NCBI RefSeq assembly: GCF_017832355.1
Contig: NZ_JAFIBY010000001.1
Span: forward strand, 1-64,000
DNA: 64,000 nt
Origin: Serratia sp. PL17
Lineage (GTDB): Bacteria > Pseudomonadota > Gammaproteobacteria > Enterobacterales > Enterobacteriaceae
Direction of reading: 5' to 3'
The notes under the pieces were generated by a model. That model searched no databases. It was given only the letters and a program-made list of their open reading frames with translations, and was not told where the DNA came from. The position numbers and the translations under genes were made by a program. Positions 16,945 to 27,164 of the stretch are shown here, one piece after another; within the stretch, counting starts at the first letter, position 1, and each line of letters opens with the position of its first letter.

Positions 16945-17041
16945 CTTGTGCATTAGATTTAGAAAAGCGGTTTGAAGCGAGAGCTGACGCGGGTTCTGTT
17001 CGCTTTGTCCGCAATCTCGTCTTTTTTATAAATTAGTTATT

Positions 17042-17054
17042 TATCAATAAATTA
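17042..17054 (+). promoter_or_regulatory. IHF-type site in the uvrB leader
   Basis: TATCAATAAATTA matches the IHF consensus WATCAANNNNTTR at every position and lies in an A+T-rich stretch between the DnaA boxes and the LexA box. The motif is short, so chance occurrence is possible. Confidence 0.35.
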
Positions 17055-17244
17055 ATTAAAATCAAGCGGCCGATGTATTGATGAAGTCTCTATGTATGAT
17101 TTTTCACCGCAGTGCTATCAATAAGTTAATTTGTGGCGGATTTTGGGGATAAATCTGTTATTGACAATAAAAATGTCACGCCGCTGTAACCCTGCCGGTG
17201 CATTCCGCCTGGTTTGACGCACGCTAAACAGACGAATCGCTTGA

Positions 17245-17264
17245 AGCTGGTTTTATATCCAGTA
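17245..17264. promoter_or_regulatory. LexA (SOS) box of uvrB
   Basis: CTG (17247-17249), ten bases GTTTTATATC, CAG (17260-17262), flanked by AG and TA: a good LexA site about 110 bases upstream of the uvrB start, as in E. coli where uvrB is an SOS gene. Confidence 0.8.
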
Positions 17265-17374
17265 TCATAGGCACTGGCGAAAATCGCCGGGGCTTTCCAT
17301 AATTAGAGGCCATTCATCGAGCATCAGCTCTATGGCCGCCTGAGCGCGCACATCTCCACAGGGTAGCCGAGTCA

Positions 17375-19387
17375 ATGAGTAAAATTTTCAAACTGCATTC
17401 TGATTTCAAACCGGCCGGCGATCAGCCGCAAGCCATCAGTAAGCTGGAAGAGGGCCTGGAAGACGGCCTGGCTCACCAGACGCTGTTGGGCGTTACCGGT
17501 TCGGGTAAGACCTTCACTATCGCCAATGTGATCGCCGATCTGAACCGGCCAACCATGGTGCTGGCACCCAACAAAACGCTGGCGGCACAGCTTTACGGCG
17601 AGATGAAAGAGTTCTTTCCCGAGAATGCGGTCGAGTATTTTGTTTCTTACTACGACTACTACCAACCCGAAGCCTACGTCCCGAGTTCCGACACGTTTAT
17701 TGAGAAAGACGCCGCGGTGAATGAACACATCGAACAAATGCGCCTTTCTGCGACTAAAGCGTTGCTGGAGCGTCGTGACGTTATCGTGGTGGCGTCGGTG
17801 TCCGCGATCTACGGCTTGGGCGATCCGGATCTGTACCTGAAGATGATGCTGCATTTGACCAAAGGCATGATTATCGATCAGCGTTCGATTCTGCGCCGCT
17901 TGGCAGAGCTGCAATATACCCGTAACGATCAGGCCTTCCAGCGTGCAACTTTCCGCGTACGTGGCGAGGTGATCGATATTTTCCCGGCTGAATCAGACGA
18001 GTTGGCGCTGCGCATTGAGCTGTTTGACGAAGAAGTTGAACGGCTTTCGCTGTTTGATCCCTTGACCGGGCAGATCGAGCAGATAGTGCAGCGCTTTACC
18101 ATTTATCCAAAGTCGCACTACGTGACGCCGCGTGAGCGGATCCTGCAGGCGATGGAAGAGATCAAAGTGGATCTGGCCGAGCGGCGAAAGGTGTTGCTGG
18201 CCAACAATAAACTGCTGGAAGAACAACGTTTGACGCAACGCACCCAGTTTGATCTGGAGATGATGAACGAACTGGGCTATTGCTCCGGCATTGAAAACTA
18301 CTCGCGCTATCTGTCAGGGCGTGGAGAAGGCGAGCCGCCCCCAACGCTGTTTGATTATTTACCGGCGGATGGCCTGCTGGTGGTCGACGAATCCCACGTC
18401 ACCATTCCGCAAATCGGGGCCATGTTCAAGGGCGACCGTTCGCGTAAGGAAACCTTGGTCGAATACGGTTTCCGTCTGCCTTCGGCACTGGACAACCGCC
18501 CGCTGCGTTTTGAAGAGTTTGAAGCACTGGCTCCGCAGACGATTTATGTGTCAGCTACGCCAGGCAAGTATGAGCTGGAGAAATCCGGTGATGACATCAT
18601 CGATCAGGTTGTGCGGCCGACTGGGCTACTGGATCCTCAGATAGAAGTGCGGCCTGTGACGACGCAGGTGGATGACCTGCTTTCCGAGATCCGTAAGCGG
18701 GTGGCGATCAACGAACGCGTGTTGGTCACCACCTTGACCAAACGCATGGCGGAAGACCTGACGGAATACCTGGAAGAACACGGTGAGCGCGTACGTTACC
18801 TGCATTCGGACATTGATACCGTAGAACGTGTCGAAATCATTCGTGACCTGCGTCTGGGCGAGTTTGATGTGCTGGTGGGTATCAACTTACTGCGTGAGGG
18901 GTTGGACATGCCTGAGGTGTCACTGGTGGCGATTTTGGACGCCGATAAAGAAGGCTTCCTGCGTTCTGAACGTTCGTTAATCCAGACCATTGGCCGTGCG
19001 GCGCGTAACCTGAACGGCAAGGCGATTCTTTACGGCGACAGAATTACCGACTCAATGGCCAGGGCGATCGGCGAGACTGAACGCCGCCGCGCCAAACAGC
19101 AGGCGTTCAACGAAGAAAACGGCATTGTGCCACAGGGCCTGAACAAGAAAATTTCCGATATACTGCAGCTGGGCAAACCGGGTAATCGCGGTAAAGGCCG
19201 AGGAAAGGGCAAGGCGGCGGAAAATACCGAGCAATACCAGAACCTCACGCCGAAAGCGCTGGATCAAAAAATCCGCGAGCTGGAAGCGCAGATGTACACC
19301 CACGCACAGAACCTTGAGTTCGAACAGGCGGCGGGCTTGCGCGACGAGATTCACCAGCTGCGCGAGCAGTTTATCGCTATTTCGTGA
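17375..19387 (+). CDS. uvrB: Excinuclease ABC subunit B
   Basis: The damage-verifying helicase-like subunit of nucleotide excision repair; it is loaded by UvrA and recruits UvrC. It has 670 residues (E. coli 673). Walker A is [10 protein letters not shown] (about 39-48); the beta-hairpin [21 protein letters not shown] (split around 92-112) clamps the damaged strand; DESH at about 338 is the Walker B box; [10 protein letters not shown] (about 538) is helicase motif VI; and the C-terminal UVR coiled coil [18 protein letters not shown] (about 647-664) binds UvrC. A Gly/Lys-rich linker [18 protein letters not shown] lies before it. SOS control through the LexA box at 17245-17264 is expected. Confidence 0.98.
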   Translation: MSKIFKLHSDFKPAGDQPQAISKLEEGLEDGLAHQTLLGVTGSGKTFTIANVIADLNRPTMVLAPNKTLAAQLYGEMKEFFPENAVEYFVSYYDYYQPEAYVPSSDTFIEKDAAVNEHIEQMRLSATKALLERRDVIVVASVSAIYGLGDPDLYLKMMLHLTKGMIIDQRSILRRLAELQYTRNDQAFQRATFRVRGEVIDIFPAESDELALRIELFDEEVERLSLFDPLTGQIEQIVQRFTIYPKSHYVTPRERILQAMEEIKVDLAERRKVLLANNKLLEEQRLTQRTQFDLEMMNELGYCSGIENYSRYLSGRGEGEPPPTLFDYLPADGLLVVDESHVTIPQIGAMFKGDRSRKETLVEYGFRLPSALDNRPLRFEEFEALAPQTIYVSATPGKYELEKSGDDIIDQVVRPTGLLDPQIEVRPVTTQVDDLLSEIRKRVAINERVLVTTLTKRMAEDLTEYLEEHGERVRYLHSDIDTVERVEIIRDLRLGEFDVLVGINLLREGLDMPEVSLVAILDADKEGFLRSERSLIQTIGRAARNLNGKAILYGDRITDSMARAIGETERRRAKQQAFNEENGIVPQGLNKKISDILQLGKPGNRGKGRGKGKAAENTEQYQNLTPKALDQKIRELEAQMYTHAQNLEFEQAAGLRDEIHQLREQFIAIS

Positions 19388-19494
19388 CCGGTTGGGGCGC
19401 CGCGGAGCGCGGCGCTGCCAAACATAAAGTCCTTGTCGCTCCCGCCAAAGCTGATTATGGTGTGCGGCCAATTCACTACAACGAGCTACCGATC

Positions 19495-19752
19495 ATGACC
19501 GAACACCAGTCCAAAGACCCGCTGCACGGCGTCACTCTGGAACAACTTCTGAATAAACTGGTGGAGAGCTACGGTTGGTCGGGGCTGGCTGAACGTATTC
19601 GCATCAACTGCTTCAGCAGTGATCCCAGCATTAAGTCCAGCCTCAAGTTTTTGCGTCGTACCCCTTGGGCGCGCAAGCAGGTGGAAGATCTTTACATCGA
19701 CATGATCGAAAAAGCCGCCAGCGATAACCCGTGGTTGCGTGGCGGCAAGTAA
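19495..19752 (+). CDS. VF530-family DNA-binding protein
   Basis: An 85-residue protein of the VF530 (DUF2132) family: [21 protein letters not shown], then [31 protein letters not shown] in two blocks and LYIDMIEK. Family structures show a small helical fold with SAP-like DNA binding; the function is not established. The start at ATG 19495 is chosen because family members begin a few residues before the DPLHG motif; the frame extends back to 19384 inside uvrB but that part has no family similarity. A clear Shine-Dalgarno is lacking. It converges on ybhK with a 4-base gap. Confidence 0.8.
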   Translation: MTEHQSKDPLHGVTLEQLLNKLVESYGWSGLAERIRINCFSSDPSIKSSLKFLRRTPWARKQVEDLYIDMIEKAASDNPWLRGGK

Positions 19753-19756
19753 GTGC

Positions 19757-20674
19757 TTAGGCGCGGGTGCCTAATTCGATCAACGCCTGATCCAGCGCCT
19801 GGCGCAGCAATTGACGATCGTGGCGGTAGGGGATATCGGTCGCTTCCAGCGGTTGTTTGATCACCACGCGATCTTGCACTTCACTGGCATCCACCGAGGG
19901 GCCGACAATCAGCGCGTCGATCATCTGGCGACCAATCTTCTCTTCCATCAGCTCCAGCTTATTTTTCAGCGTCAAGGCTGCAGCCGCGACGCTCAGTTCC
20001 CGTCCCAGGTTACCGATATAAATCATATTGGCGCTGCTGCGGCGCAAGGCCTGCGTGAGGTCATCAAGCAGCAGCAGGGGCATCAGGCTGGTCAGGAAGC
20101 TACCTGGCCCGATCAGAATCACATCGGCCTGTGCAATGGCATCCAGCGCTTCGCGCGTCGCGTTGACGCGCGGTGACAGCATCAACTCTTGCGGCATGTC
20201 GGTCAGTTGATCGACATTCACTTCACCGTAGACATGGTTGCCTTCGTGATCGTGCGCCATCAGATCCACGGGCTGCTCGGACATCGGGATCAGGGCTGCA
20301 TCTACCTTCAGTAAGCTTCGCACCAGATTGATCGCTTCCAGTGGGCGAACGCTGAGGTGATCCAATGCCTTCAGCATCAGGTTGCCGAGGTTGTGTCCCG
20401 AGAGCTCACCATTGCCGCTGAAACGATATTCAAACATGGCGGAAGCCACGCTCGGTTCCGTGATCAACTGATTGAGGCAGTTACGGGTGTCGCCCCAGGC
20501 GATGCCGCCTTCTGAACGTCGGATACGGCCGGTTGAGCCGCCGTTATCGGTGGTGGTGACAATACCGGTTAAACGGGATCCTAAAGACGACAGGGAAGAC
20601 ATTACGCGGCCCAGGCCATGGCCACCACCTAATGCCACCACCCGATCGAGATCGGCCAGGGTACGATTACGCAT
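19757..20674 (-). CDS. ybhK: YvcK/CofD-like gluconeogenesis factor
   Basis: A 305-residue protein (E. coli YbhK 302) of the CofD/YvcK fold. The N-terminal nucleotide-binding motif is [17 protein letters not shown] (about 13-29), followed by [16 protein letters not shown] (about 38-53) and [27 protein letters not shown] (about 190-206) is the second conserved block. In Bacillus, YvcK affects cell shape and growth on gluconeogenic substrates; in enterobacteria the role is unknown. It stands divergently next to moaA as in E. coli, sharing the 389-base gap that holds the ModE box and the Moco riboswitch. Confidence 0.9.
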   Translation of the reverse strand: MRNRTLADLDRVVALGGGHGLGRVMSSLSSLGSRLTGIVTTTDNGGSTGRIRRSEGGIAWGDTRNCLNQLITEPSVASAMFEYRFSGNGELSGHNLGNLMLKALDHLSVRPLEAINLVRSLLKVDAALIPMSEQPVDLMAHDHEGNHVYGEVNVDQLTDMPQELMLSPRVNATREALDAIAQADVILIGPGSFLTSLMPLLLLDDLTQALRRSSANMIYIGNLGRELSVAAAALTLKNKLELMEEKIGRQMIDALIVGPSVDASEVQDRVVIKQPLEATDIPYRHDRQLLRQALDQALIELGTRA

Positions 20675-20823
20675 AAATTTCCTTACAAAGGGGCTTAACT
20701 GCCCGCATAAAGTAGCGGATTTGGCGCAAAAACGCGAAAAAGAGTGTGATTCACGTGATTCCGGTCAATTCGTCTGCGTAAAGGGCGTTTATCATGGTTT
20801 ATCAGATTTGGAGCCGCCTAAAA

Positions 20824-20849
20824 TCGCTGTATACGCAATTATATAGCGA
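20824..20849. promoter_or_regulatory. ModE box upstream of moaA
   Basis: TCGCTGTATA (20824-20833), six bases, TATATAGCGA (20840-20849): an inverted repeat with one mismatch that fits the ModE palindrome (CGNTATATA-N6-TATATAACG type). In E. coli molybdate-bound ModE activates the moa operon from such a site. Confidence 0.75.
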
Positions 20850-20940
20850 AATTGCGCGTTGGCTATCCTGTTTGTTTAGCGCTAGAATTCTGATGAAAAC
20901 CACGGTTTCGTTCCGGCTACTCAATCAGTAGGAACTGAAA

Positions 20941-21052
20941 CCAAAACTCCTAGCCTCTGGGCCTACGTTGTTCTCGCGGATGATATGGCGCTTTGGCCGT
21001 GGCGAAGTTAGCCACCAGGGTGCAGAGTGGAAACGCTCGCGCCTCCCGACTT
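20941..21052 (+). ncRNA. Molybdenum cofactor (Moco) riboswitch
   Basis: The leader of moaA carries the conserved Moco RNA blocks in order: CTCCTAGCCTCTGGGCCTAC, CGCGGATGATATGGCGC, GGCCGTGGCGAAGTTAGCC, ACCAGGGTGCAGAGTGGAAAC and GCCTCCCGAC, ending 12 bases before the moaA ATG. In E. coli this RNA reduces moaA translation when the cofactor is plentiful. The boundaries are approximate. Confidence 0.85.
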
Positions 21053-21063
21053 TGGAAGGTGTT

Positions 21064-22050
21064 ATGGTGCCGCAACTCATTGATGCTTATGAGCGTAAGT
21101 TCTATTACTTGCGCCTGTCGATTACCGACGTGTGTAACTTTCGTTGCACCTACTGCCTGCCGGATGGCTATCGTCCTAATGGTAGCCCAAAAACCTTCTT
21201 GTCACTGGATGAGATCAGACGTGTTAGCCGCGCATTCGCCGAGCTGGGCACAGAAAAAGTGCGCTTGACCGGCGGCGAGCCCTCGCTGCGTCGCGATTTT
21301 ACCGAGATCATTGCCGCCGTGCGTGAAAACCCGGCTATACGCCAGCTTGCCGTGACCACGAATGGCTACCGTCTGGCGCGCGACGTCGCCGGCTGGCGTG
21401 ATGCCGGCCTGACGGCAATCAACGTCAGCGTCGACAGCCTGGATCCCCGACAATTTCATGCCATCACCGGCCAGGATAAATTCCGTCAGGTGATGGAAGG
21501 TATCGATGCCGCTTTCACTGCCGGTTTCAACAAGGTCAAGGTTAATGCCGTGCTGATGCGTGATGTTAACCATCAGCAACTGGGTACCTTCCTGCACTGG
21601 ATAAAAGACCGCCCAATCCAACTGCGTTTTATCGAGCTGATGGAAACCGGCGAGGGCGGGGAACTGTTCCGCAAACACCACGTGTCTGGCGATGTGATTC
21701 GCTTACAGTTGGAGCAGCAAGGTTGGCAGCGCCAGCCACGCGGCCGTAGCGACGGTCCGGCCCAGGTGTTCAGTCACCCGGACTATCAGGGCGAGGTGGG
21801 CTTAATCATGCCGTACGAGAAAGATTTCTGTGCCAGTTGCAACCGACTGCGGGTGTCCGCCATCGGTAACCTGCACCTGTGTCTGTTTGGTGAACAGGGC
21901 ATTACCTTGCGCGATCTGCTGGCGGATGACAGCCAGCTTGAGGAATTGAAGGGTCGCATTCAGGGCGGGCTGCTGACCAAAAAGCAAACCCACTTCCTGC
22001 ACCAGGGCAACAGTGGCATCACGCAAAACCTGTCGTTTATCGGCGGCTGA
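21064..22050 (+). CDS. moaA: GTP 3',8-cyclase
   Basis: A radical SAM enzyme that converts GTP to 3',8-cyclo-7,8-dihydro-GTP, the first step of molybdopterin synthesis. The start at ATG 21064 gives 328 residues (E. coli 329) with GGAAGG 5 bases upstream; the frame back to 20968 lies inside the riboswitch. The N-terminal cluster motif is CNFRCTYC (about 23-30), the GGEPSLRRD block follows at about 73, and the C-terminal cluster is [10 protein letters not shown] with a third Cys in LHLC (about 256-277). The protein ends in GG, the mobile tail needed for activity. First gene of moaABCDE; an ERIC element separates it from moaB. Confidence 0.97.
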   Translation: MVPQLIDAYERKFYYLRLSITDVCNFRCTYCLPDGYRPNGSPKTFLSLDEIRRVSRAFAELGTEKVRLTGGEPSLRRDFTEIIAAVRENPAIRQLAVTTNGYRLARDVAGWRDAGLTAINVSVDSLDPRQFHAITGQDKFRQVMEGIDAAFTAGFNKVKVNAVLMRDVNHQQLGTFLHWIKDRPIQLRFIELMETGEGGELFRKHHVSGDVIRLQLEQQGWQRQPRGRSDGPAQVFSHPDYQGEVGLIMPYEKDFCASCNRLRVSAIGNLHLCLFGEQGITLRDLLADDSQLEELKGRIQGGLLTKKQTHFLHQGNSGITQNLSFIGG

Positions 22051-22173
22051 TACCCGGCATATTTCAAGCCGCAGCCTTGTTGGCTGCGAGCGTGCACCCC
22101 AGTCACTGACTTGAGTCAGCGCCTGGGGATTGACGCACTGGCCGCCGAGCTGCAACTTGAAATCTATTGGGCA
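22051..22173. repeat. ERIC element between moaA and moaB
   Basis: About 123 bp beginning TACCCGGCATATTTCAAG right after the moaA stop and ending CTTGAAATCTATTGGGCAT, with the core CACCCCAGTCACTGACTTG / AGTCAGCGCCTGGGGATTG. The two core halves pair as an imperfect palindrome, so the element is transcribed inside the moa mRNA as a long hairpin. Confidence 0.85.
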
Positions 22174-22197
22174 TCCTAAACAGGAGCATATTGAACA

Positions 22198-22710
22198 ATG
22201 AGTCATGCCAGCAGTGAATTCATTCCGGCACATATCGCTATTTTGACCGTTTCAGACAGTCGTGGTGAAGCTGAAGATACCTCCGGCCAATACCTGCAGG
22301 AAGCCGCGCTTGAAGCGGGGCACCAGGTTGTGGATCGCGCCATCAGCAAAGACGACATTTATCAAATCCGTGCACAAGTTTCCGCGTGGATCGCCGACGA
22401 AAAAGTACAGGCAGTGCTGATTACCGGCGGCACCGGTTTTACGGCCCGTGATAACACGCCGGAAGCCCTGTTGCCGCTGTTTGATCGTGAAGTGGAAGGG
22501 TTCGGCGAGCTGTTCCGCATGGTGTCTTATGAAGAGATTGGCACCGCCACCATCCAATCGCGTGCCTTGGCTGGGATTGCTAACCAGACGGTGATTTTTG
22601 CCATGCCTGGATCGACCCGGGCCTGCCGTACGGCCTGGGAACGTATTATTGGAGAGCAACTGGACGCACGCCACCGTCCGTGCAACTTCCTGCCACATCT
22701 GAAGAAATAA
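22198..22710 (+). CDS. moaB: Molybdopterin biosynthesis protein MoaB
   Basis: A 170-residue MoaB/Mog-fold protein, same length as in E. coli. Motifs: [12 protein letters not shown] (about 11-22), [18 protein letters not shown] (about 78-95) and [16 protein letters not shown] (about 131-146). MogA/MoaB family members adenylylate molybdopterin, but MoaB of E. coli is dispensable and lacks clear activity. It lies 147 bases after moaA because of the ERIC insertion, with AGGAG 8 bases before the ATG. Confidence 0.95.
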   Translation: MSHASSEFIPAHIAILTVSDSRGEAEDTSGQYLQEAALEAGHQVVDRAISKDDIYQIRAQVSAWIADEKVQAVLITGGTGFTARDNTPEALLPLFDREVEGFGELFRMVSYEEIGTATIQSRALAGIANQTVIFAMPGSTRACRTAWERIIGEQLDARHRPCNFLPHLKK

Positions 22711-22714
22711 AAAT

Positions 22715-23194
22715 ATGACGCAGCTAACTCACATTAACGCCGCGGGCGAAGCCCATATGGTCGATGTTTCCGCTAAAGCTGAGACGGTGCGCGAGGCGCG
22801 TGCCGAGGCTTTCGTGGAGATGCTACCCGCAACTCTGGCGATGATTATCGACGGCAGTCACCACAAGGGTGACGTATTCGCCACGGCGCGCATAGCCGGT
22901 ATTCAGGCGGCAAAACGCACCTGGGAACTGATCCCACTGTGTCACCCACTGATGCTGAGCAAAGTTGAAGTGCAGCTGGAAGCACAGCCGGAACACAGCC
23001 GGGTACGGATTGAAACCTGCTGCCGGCTGACCGGTAAGACGGGGGTTGAAATGGAAGCCCTGACCGCAGCCTCGGTGGCTGCGTTGACCATTTATGACAT
23101 GTGTAAAGCGGTACAGAAAGATATGGTGATCGGCCCGGTGCGGCTACTGGCGAAAAGCGGCGGTAAGTCCGGTGATTTTAAGGTGGAACTATGA
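22715..23194 (+). CDS. moaC: Cyclic pyranopterin monophosphate synthase
   Basis: The enzyme that converts the MoaA product to cyclic pyranopterin monophosphate. It has 159 residues (E. coli 161). Conserved motifs are [20 protein letters not shown] (two blocks near 14-33), PLCHPLML (about 74-81, the His-containing active-site loop), [14 protein letters not shown] (about 109-122) and the catalytic Asp in [11 protein letters not shown]. It overlaps moaD by 4 bases (ATGA). Confidence 0.97.
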   Translation: MTQLTHINAAGEAHMVDVSAKAETVREARAEAFVEMLPATLAMIIDGSHHKGDVFATARIAGIQAAKRTWELIPLCHPLMLSKVEVQLEAQPEHSRVRIETCCRLTGKTGVEMEALTAASVAALTIYDMCKAVQKDMVIGPVRLLAKSGGKSGDFKVEL

Positions 23195-23436
23195 TTAATA
23201 TTCTGTTTTTTGCGCAGGTGCGCGAACTGGTCGGCACCGGCGATTTGTCTATGCCGGCGGACTACCCAACGGTAGAGGCACTGCGTAAGGCGCTGTGTTC
23301 CCGGGGGGATCGCTGGGCGCTGGCACTGGAGTCCGGAAAGCTACTGACCGCGGTGAATCAGTCGCTGGTGGCAGCGGAACACCCGCTGCGCGCAGGTGAT
23401 GAAGTCGCTTTCTTTCCACCGGTAACCGGAGGTTAA
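23191..23436 (+). CDS. moaD: Molybdopterin synthase small subunit
   Basis: An 81-residue beta-grasp sulfur carrier that ends in the functional Gly-Gly (FFPPVTGG). Its C-terminus is adenylylated by MoeB and thiocarboxylated, then donates sulfur in the MoaD-MoaE complex. Its stop overlaps the moaE ATG (TAATG). Confidence 0.96.
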   Translation: MINILFFAQVRELVGTGDLSMPADYPTVEALRKALCSRGDRWALALESGKLLTAVNQSLVAAEHPLRAGDEVAFFPPVTGG

Positions 23437-23906
23437 TGGTGGAAAATACCCGTATCCGCGTAGGTGAAACGCCATTCAATGTGGGTGATGAATACCAATG
23501 GTTGGCGCAGTGCGATGACGATGGCGCTGTCGTGACGTTTACCGGCAAGGTGCGTAATCACAACCTGGGCGATAACGTCAGTGCGCTAACGCTGGAACAT
23601 TATCCGGGTATGACCGAGAAAGCGTTGGCGGAGATCCTGGACGAAGCCCGTAGCCGCTGGCCGTTGCAGCGTGCAACGGTCATCCACCGCGTGGGAGAGC
23701 TGTTTCCTGGCGATGAAATCGTGTTTGTTGGCGTGACCAGTGCGCACCGCAGCATGGCCTTTGAAGCCACCGAGTTCATCATGGATTACCTGAAAACTCG
23801 CGCACCCTTCTGGAAGCGTGAAGCGGTTGGGCAGGGTGACCGCTGGGTCGATGCGCGTGACAGCGATCGACAGGCGGCGGAACGCTGGCATAAAGCGGTT
23901 AAATAG
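23436..23906 (+). CDS. moaE: Molybdopterin synthase catalytic subunit
   Basis: A 156-residue protein (E. coli 150) that dimerises and binds MoaD to build the dithiolene of molybdopterin. Conserved: DGAVVTFTGKVRNHN (about 29-43), LEHYPGMTEK, HRVGEL, the Arg/Lys active-site block AHRSMAFEATEFIMDYLK, and TRAPFWKRE (Lys of the active site). The ATG at 23436 overlaps moaD's stop; a GTG three bases on is an alternative. Last gene of the moa operon. Confidence 0.97.
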   Translation: MVENTRIRVGETPFNVGDEYQWLAQCDDDGAVVTFTGKVRNHNLGDNVSALTLEHYPGMTEKALAEILDEARSRWPLQRATVIHRVGELFPGDEIVFVGVTSAHRSMAFEATEFIMDYLKTRAPFWKREAVGQGDRWVDARDSDRQAAERWHKAVK

Positions 23907-23992
23907 CCGATAAACAGCGGAAACAAATCAATACCTTTGCTGCTTTCGCGTTAGGTTTTCTGTGGTACGCTTATAGCAGGTAGATCCTTGGG

Positions 23993-24051
23993 ATACCCTA
24001 TGAATTTCAAGTTACCGCCAGGCAAACTGGGGCTTGAAAGGTGATGGGTAT
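23993..24051. repeat. Short palindromic element with ERIC-like ends upstream of ybhL
   Basis: ATACCCTATGAATTTCAAG at the left and CTTGAAAGGTGATGGGTAT at the right form an imperfect inverted repeat of about 59 bp. The ends resemble ERIC termini (ATACCC...TTCAAG) but the ERIC core is missing, so it may be an internally deleted copy. Confidence 0.55.
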
Positions 24052-24093
24052 CGGGGGATTTAAATCTTGTTTCACACATAAAAGGTAACCGTC

Positions 24094-24804
24094 ATGGACC
24101 GATATCCACGCTCTAATGGTTCAATCGTCGAACGTGCCAACAGCGGCATTCAGGCTTACATGGCGCAGGTTTATGGCTGGATGACCTGCGGCATGCTGTT
24201 GACGGCGTTTGTTTCCTGGTACGCGGCTAACACGCCTGCGATCCTTAACTTTATCTTCTCCAGCCAGATCACCTTCTTCGGCCTGATTATCGTGCAGTTG
24301 GGGCTGGTGTTTGTCATTTCCGGTATGGTCAACCGCCTGAACGGTACGGTAGCCACCGCGCTGTTTATGCTCTATTCGGCACTGACCGGGTTGACGCTTT
24401 CCAGCATTTTCATCGCTTATACCTACAGTTCAATCGCCAGCACGTTTGTGGTGACTGCCGGTATGTTCGGTGCAATGAGCCTGTACGGCTACACCACCAA
24501 GCGTGATTTGAGTGGTTTCGGCAGCATGCTGTTTATGGCGCTGATCGGGATTGTGCTGGCTTCACTGGTCAATATCTGGCTGAAAAGCTCGGCGCTGATG
24601 TGGGCGATTACCTACATCGGTGTGGTGGTATTTGTTGGCCTGACGGCGTACGACACCCAGAAGCTGAAAGCCATGGGCGAGCAGCTGAACTCGGATGACA
24701 AAGACAGCTTCCGTAAATACGCCATTGTCGGCGCACTGACGCTGTACCTTGATTTCATCAACCTGTTCTTGATGTTGCTACGTATTTTCGGCAACCGCCG
24801 CTAA
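24094..24804 (+). CDS. ybhL: Bax inhibitor-1 family inner-membrane protein YbhL
   Basis: A 236-residue multi-pass membrane protein (E. coli YbhL 234) of the BI-1/TMBIM family, with about seven hydrophobic helices and the conserved segment VFVGLTAYDTQKLKAMGEQ (about 185-203), whose Asp contributes to the pH-sensing di-aspartyl pair in BsYetJ. Family members are proton-sensitive calcium leak channels; the role in enterobacteria is not established. It follows moaE as in E. coli. A strong terminator is at 24860-24893. Confidence 0.93.
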   Translation: MDRYPRSNGSIVERANSGIQAYMAQVYGWMTCGMLLTAFVSWYAANTPAILNFIFSSQITFFGLIIVQLGLVFVISGMVNRLNGTVATALFMLYSALTGLTLSSIFIAYTYSSIASTFVVTAGMFGAMSLYGYTTKRDLSGFGSMLFMALIGIVLASLVNIWLKSSALMWAITYIGVVVFVGLTAYDTQKLKAMGEQLNSDDKDSFRKYAIVGALTLYLDFINLFLMLLRIFGNRR

Positions 24805-24859
24805 ATCCGTCTTCTTTCAAACTGCAGCTTGAAATCCATAGAATTTATAGTGAATAGTA

Positions 24860-24893
24860 AGACTCTGCGATCCCTATCGCAGAGTCTTTTTTT
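24860..24893 (+). terminator. Terminator after ybhL
   Basis: A perfect 12-base stem, AGACTCTGCGAT (24860-24871), CCCT loop, ATCGCAGAGTCT (24876-24887), then a run of T. A classical rho-independent terminator; the T-tract touches the stop of the convergent ybhR gene. Confidence 0.92.
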
Positions 24894-26001
24894 ATGCAAT
24901 TTTGCGTCGGAACATGGCGTAGGCGGCGCTGCCGGTGGTGGCGGTAATCACCAACAGCGGCCACAGGCTGTGCCAGATGATGCTGAAACTGGCGTCCTTC
25001 AGGTAAATCTGTTTGGTGATGTCGGTAAAGTGGCGGATCGGGTTGAGCCAGGTGAGGTTTTGCAGCCATACCGGCATGTTTTCCACTGGCGAGACATAAC
25101 CGGAAAGCAGGATAGCCGGCATCATAAACACGAATACACCGATAAACGCCTGTTGCTGAGTGGCGCACAGCGACGAAATCAACAAGCCGAACCCCACCAA
25201 CGACAGCCCGTAAACCAGCATCGTGCCGTAGAACAGCAGCAGTGAACCGGCGAACGGAATCTGATAGATAAAGATACCAATCAACAACACGATGCTGGCC
25301 TGGAAGGTCGCGACGATCAGCGCGGGGACTGCTTTGCCGATAAATATCTGCCAGGTGGTTAACGGCGACACCAACAGCTGTTCCAGCGTACCCTGTTCGC
25401 GCTCACGTGCTACTGACAGTGAGGTGACAATCAGCACGCCGATGGTGGTGATCATGGCAATCAATGACGGCACCACAAACCATTTATAGTCCAGGTTCGG
25501 GTTATACCAATTGCGTATTACCAACTCGCTGTTGTTAGGCTTGGCGCGCCCACCGATCAGCTCATTTTGATAGTCCTGCACAATTTGCTGCACATAGTTG
25601 GCAGCGATCTGCGCACTGTTGGAGTTGCGCCCATCCAACAACAGCTGCAGCGGAGCGGTATTGCCAGTGGCGATATCACGCGAGAATTGCGCTGGGAAGC
25701 GGATCAGCAGCAGGGCTCTTTGATTGTCGATGGTGGCTTGGATCTCCTGTGGGCTACGCAACAGCAGCACCTGGGAGAAGGCTTTTGCTTTGGCAAAACG
25801 CTGGGTCAGTTCGACGGAGGCATGGCCGTTGTCTTCGCTATAAACCGCGATGGTTGCATTGGTCACCTCCAGCGTAGCGGCGAACGGGAACAGCAGGACC
25901 TGCAAGATCACTGGCATAATCAAAATGGTACGCGTTTGCGGATCGCGCAGTAACGTCTGCATTTCCTTGATGATTAACGTCCAAAGACGGTGAAACATCA
26001 T
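24892..26001 (-). CDS. ybhR: ABC-2 type exporter permease YbhR
   Basis: A 369-residue permease with one N-terminal helix (about 20-40), a large periplasmic domain (about 45-170) and five more helices from about 175 ([20 protein letters not shown]) to 365. The motif [19 protein letters not shown] before the third helix is typical of ABC-2 permeases of the YhhJ/YbhR group. It pairs with YbhS and the double ATPase YbhF; with the fusion protein YbhG the set forms a tripartite exporter, linked in E. coli to cefoperazone, chloramphenicol and Na+/Li+ tolerance. Last gene of the cecR-ybhGFSR operon, 8 bases after ybhS. Confidence 0.94.
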   Translation of the reverse strand: MMFHRLWTLIIKEMQTLLRDPQTRTILIMPVILQVLLFPFAATLEVTNATIAVYSEDNGHASVELTQRFAKAKAFSQVLLLRSPQEIQATIDNQRALLLIRFPAQFSRDIATGNTAPLQLLLDGRNSNSAQIAANYVQQIVQDYQNELIGGRAKPNNSELVIRNWYNPNLDYKWFVVPSLIAMITTIGVLIVTSLSVAREREQGTLEQLLVSPLTTWQIFIGKAVPALIVATFQASIVLLIGIFIYQIPFAGSLLLFYGTMLVYGLSLVGFGLLISSLCATQQQAFIGVFVFMMPAILLSGYVSPVENMPVWLQNLTWLNPIRHFTDITKQIYLKDASFSIIWHSLWPLLVITATTGSAAYAMFRRKIA

Positions 26002-26009
26002 CTAGCTCC

Positions 26010-27164
26010 TTAATCCAGCCGTCGCTGGGTTTTCCAGGCGGTCAGGCCAATAAATACCACCGCCGAAGCGATCAGGAACAACAGGTTAACCATCAGCACT
26101 GTGCCGACGTTGCCCGCCAGAAACAGCGTTTGTAGCGTGCTGACGAAGTAACGCGCCGGAATGATGTAGGTTACGGCCCGTACGATGGCCGGCATGCTGT
26201 CTATCTGGAAGATAAATCCAGACAGCATGATCGACGGCAGAAAGGCAGCATTCAGCGCCACCATTGCTGCGTTGAACTGGTTACGGGTGATGGTCGAAAT
26301 CAGCAGCCCCATGCCGAGCGTACTGGCAAGGAACAGGCTACTGATGACGAATAAAATCAGCAGCGAGCCGCGGTAGGGGACGCCAAGTACCCATACCGAC
26401 ACCCCCATGCACAACACCATGGCGATCATGCCGAGGAAGTAATAAGGCACCAGTTTGGACAGCAGCAGTTCGGCACGCGTGACCTGAGTGGAGAGCAGTG
26501 CCTCCATGGTGCCACGTTCCCATTCACGGGCGATCACCAGTGAGGTAAGGATAGCGCCGATCACCGTCATGATAATGGTGATGGCGCCGGGGATAATGTA
26601 ATGCCGGCTGATCGCCGCCGGGTTGAACCAATAGCGCATCTGAACATCAATTAACGGCTTTTCCTCACGCCCGCGATCGGTGGCGCGTTGCTGCTGCCAG
26701 ATTTGCCACACTCCCTGGGTATAACCTTGAACAAAGTTGGCGGTGTTTGGCTCGCTACCGTCGGTAATAATTTGAATCGGTGCGCTATCCTGTGGCCGTG
26801 CCATGCGTTGAGCAAAATCATTGGGGATCACGACCAGCCCGCGGATACGGCCCGCCTGCATCAGTTGGATTAACTGTTGGCGATTATCGCTAATGGTCGG
26901 TTCGATATAGGGTGAGCCGGCAAAGGCATTCGCCAGATCGCGTGCATCTTCGCTTTGTTGTTCCATCAGGATCCCCAGCCGTAGCTTGCTGGAGTCCAGA
27001 TTGATGCCGTAACCGAAGATAAACAGCAGCATCAGTGGAATGACAAAGGCGATCAGCCCGCTGCTCGGATCGCGCAGGATTTGCCGCGTCTCTTTCAGGC
27101 ACAGTGCGCGCAGGCGTCGCCAGGAAAAACCGCTGTCGTCGCGGGTGGCCATTTTGCTACTCAT
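26010..27164 (-). CDS. ybhS: ABC-2 type exporter permease YbhS
   Basis: A 384-residue partner of YbhR with the same build: a cytosolic N-terminus, a first helix (about 29-49, [17 protein letters not shown]), a periplasmic domain and five C-terminal helices. The coupling motif reads [19 protein letters not shown]. It overlaps the end of ybhF by 4 bases (ATGA), so the two are co-translated. Length is close to E. coli (377). Heterodimer with YbhR is expected from the gene pair. Confidence 0.94.
   Translation of the reverse strand: MSSKMATRDDSGFSWRRLRALCLKETRQILRDPSSGLIAFVIPLMLLFIFGYGINLDSSKLRLGILMEQQSEDARDLANAFAGSPYIEPTISDNRQQLIQLMQAGRIRGLVVIPNDFAQRMARPQDSAPIQIITDGSEPNTANFVQGYTQGVWQIWQQQRATDRGREEKPLIDVQMRYWFNPAAISRHYIIPGAITIIMTVIGAILTSLVIAREWERGTMEALLSTQVTRAELLLSKLVPYYFLGMIAMVLCMGVSVWVLGVPYRGSLLILFVISSLFLASTLGMGLLISTITRNQFNAAMVALNAAFLPSIMLSGFIFQIDSMPAIVRAVTYIIPARYFVSTLQTLFLAGNVGTVLMVNLLFLIASAVVFIGLTAWKTQRRLD

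Larger units (their letters stand above)
16102..17374. other. Long non-coding stretch between the UrtE-like gene and uvrB
   Basis: 1273 bases without a convincing gene. It divides into a G+C-rich start (16115-16333) with an open but start-less frame, a middle (16340-16900) in which I see nothing beyond a small hairpin CTACCT-TTAATG-AGGTAG near 16339-16356, and an A+T-rich uvrB leader (16900-17374) carrying a DnaA-box palindrome, an IHF-like site and a LexA box. Short frames such as 16380-16607 lack coding signs. Confidence 0.6.
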
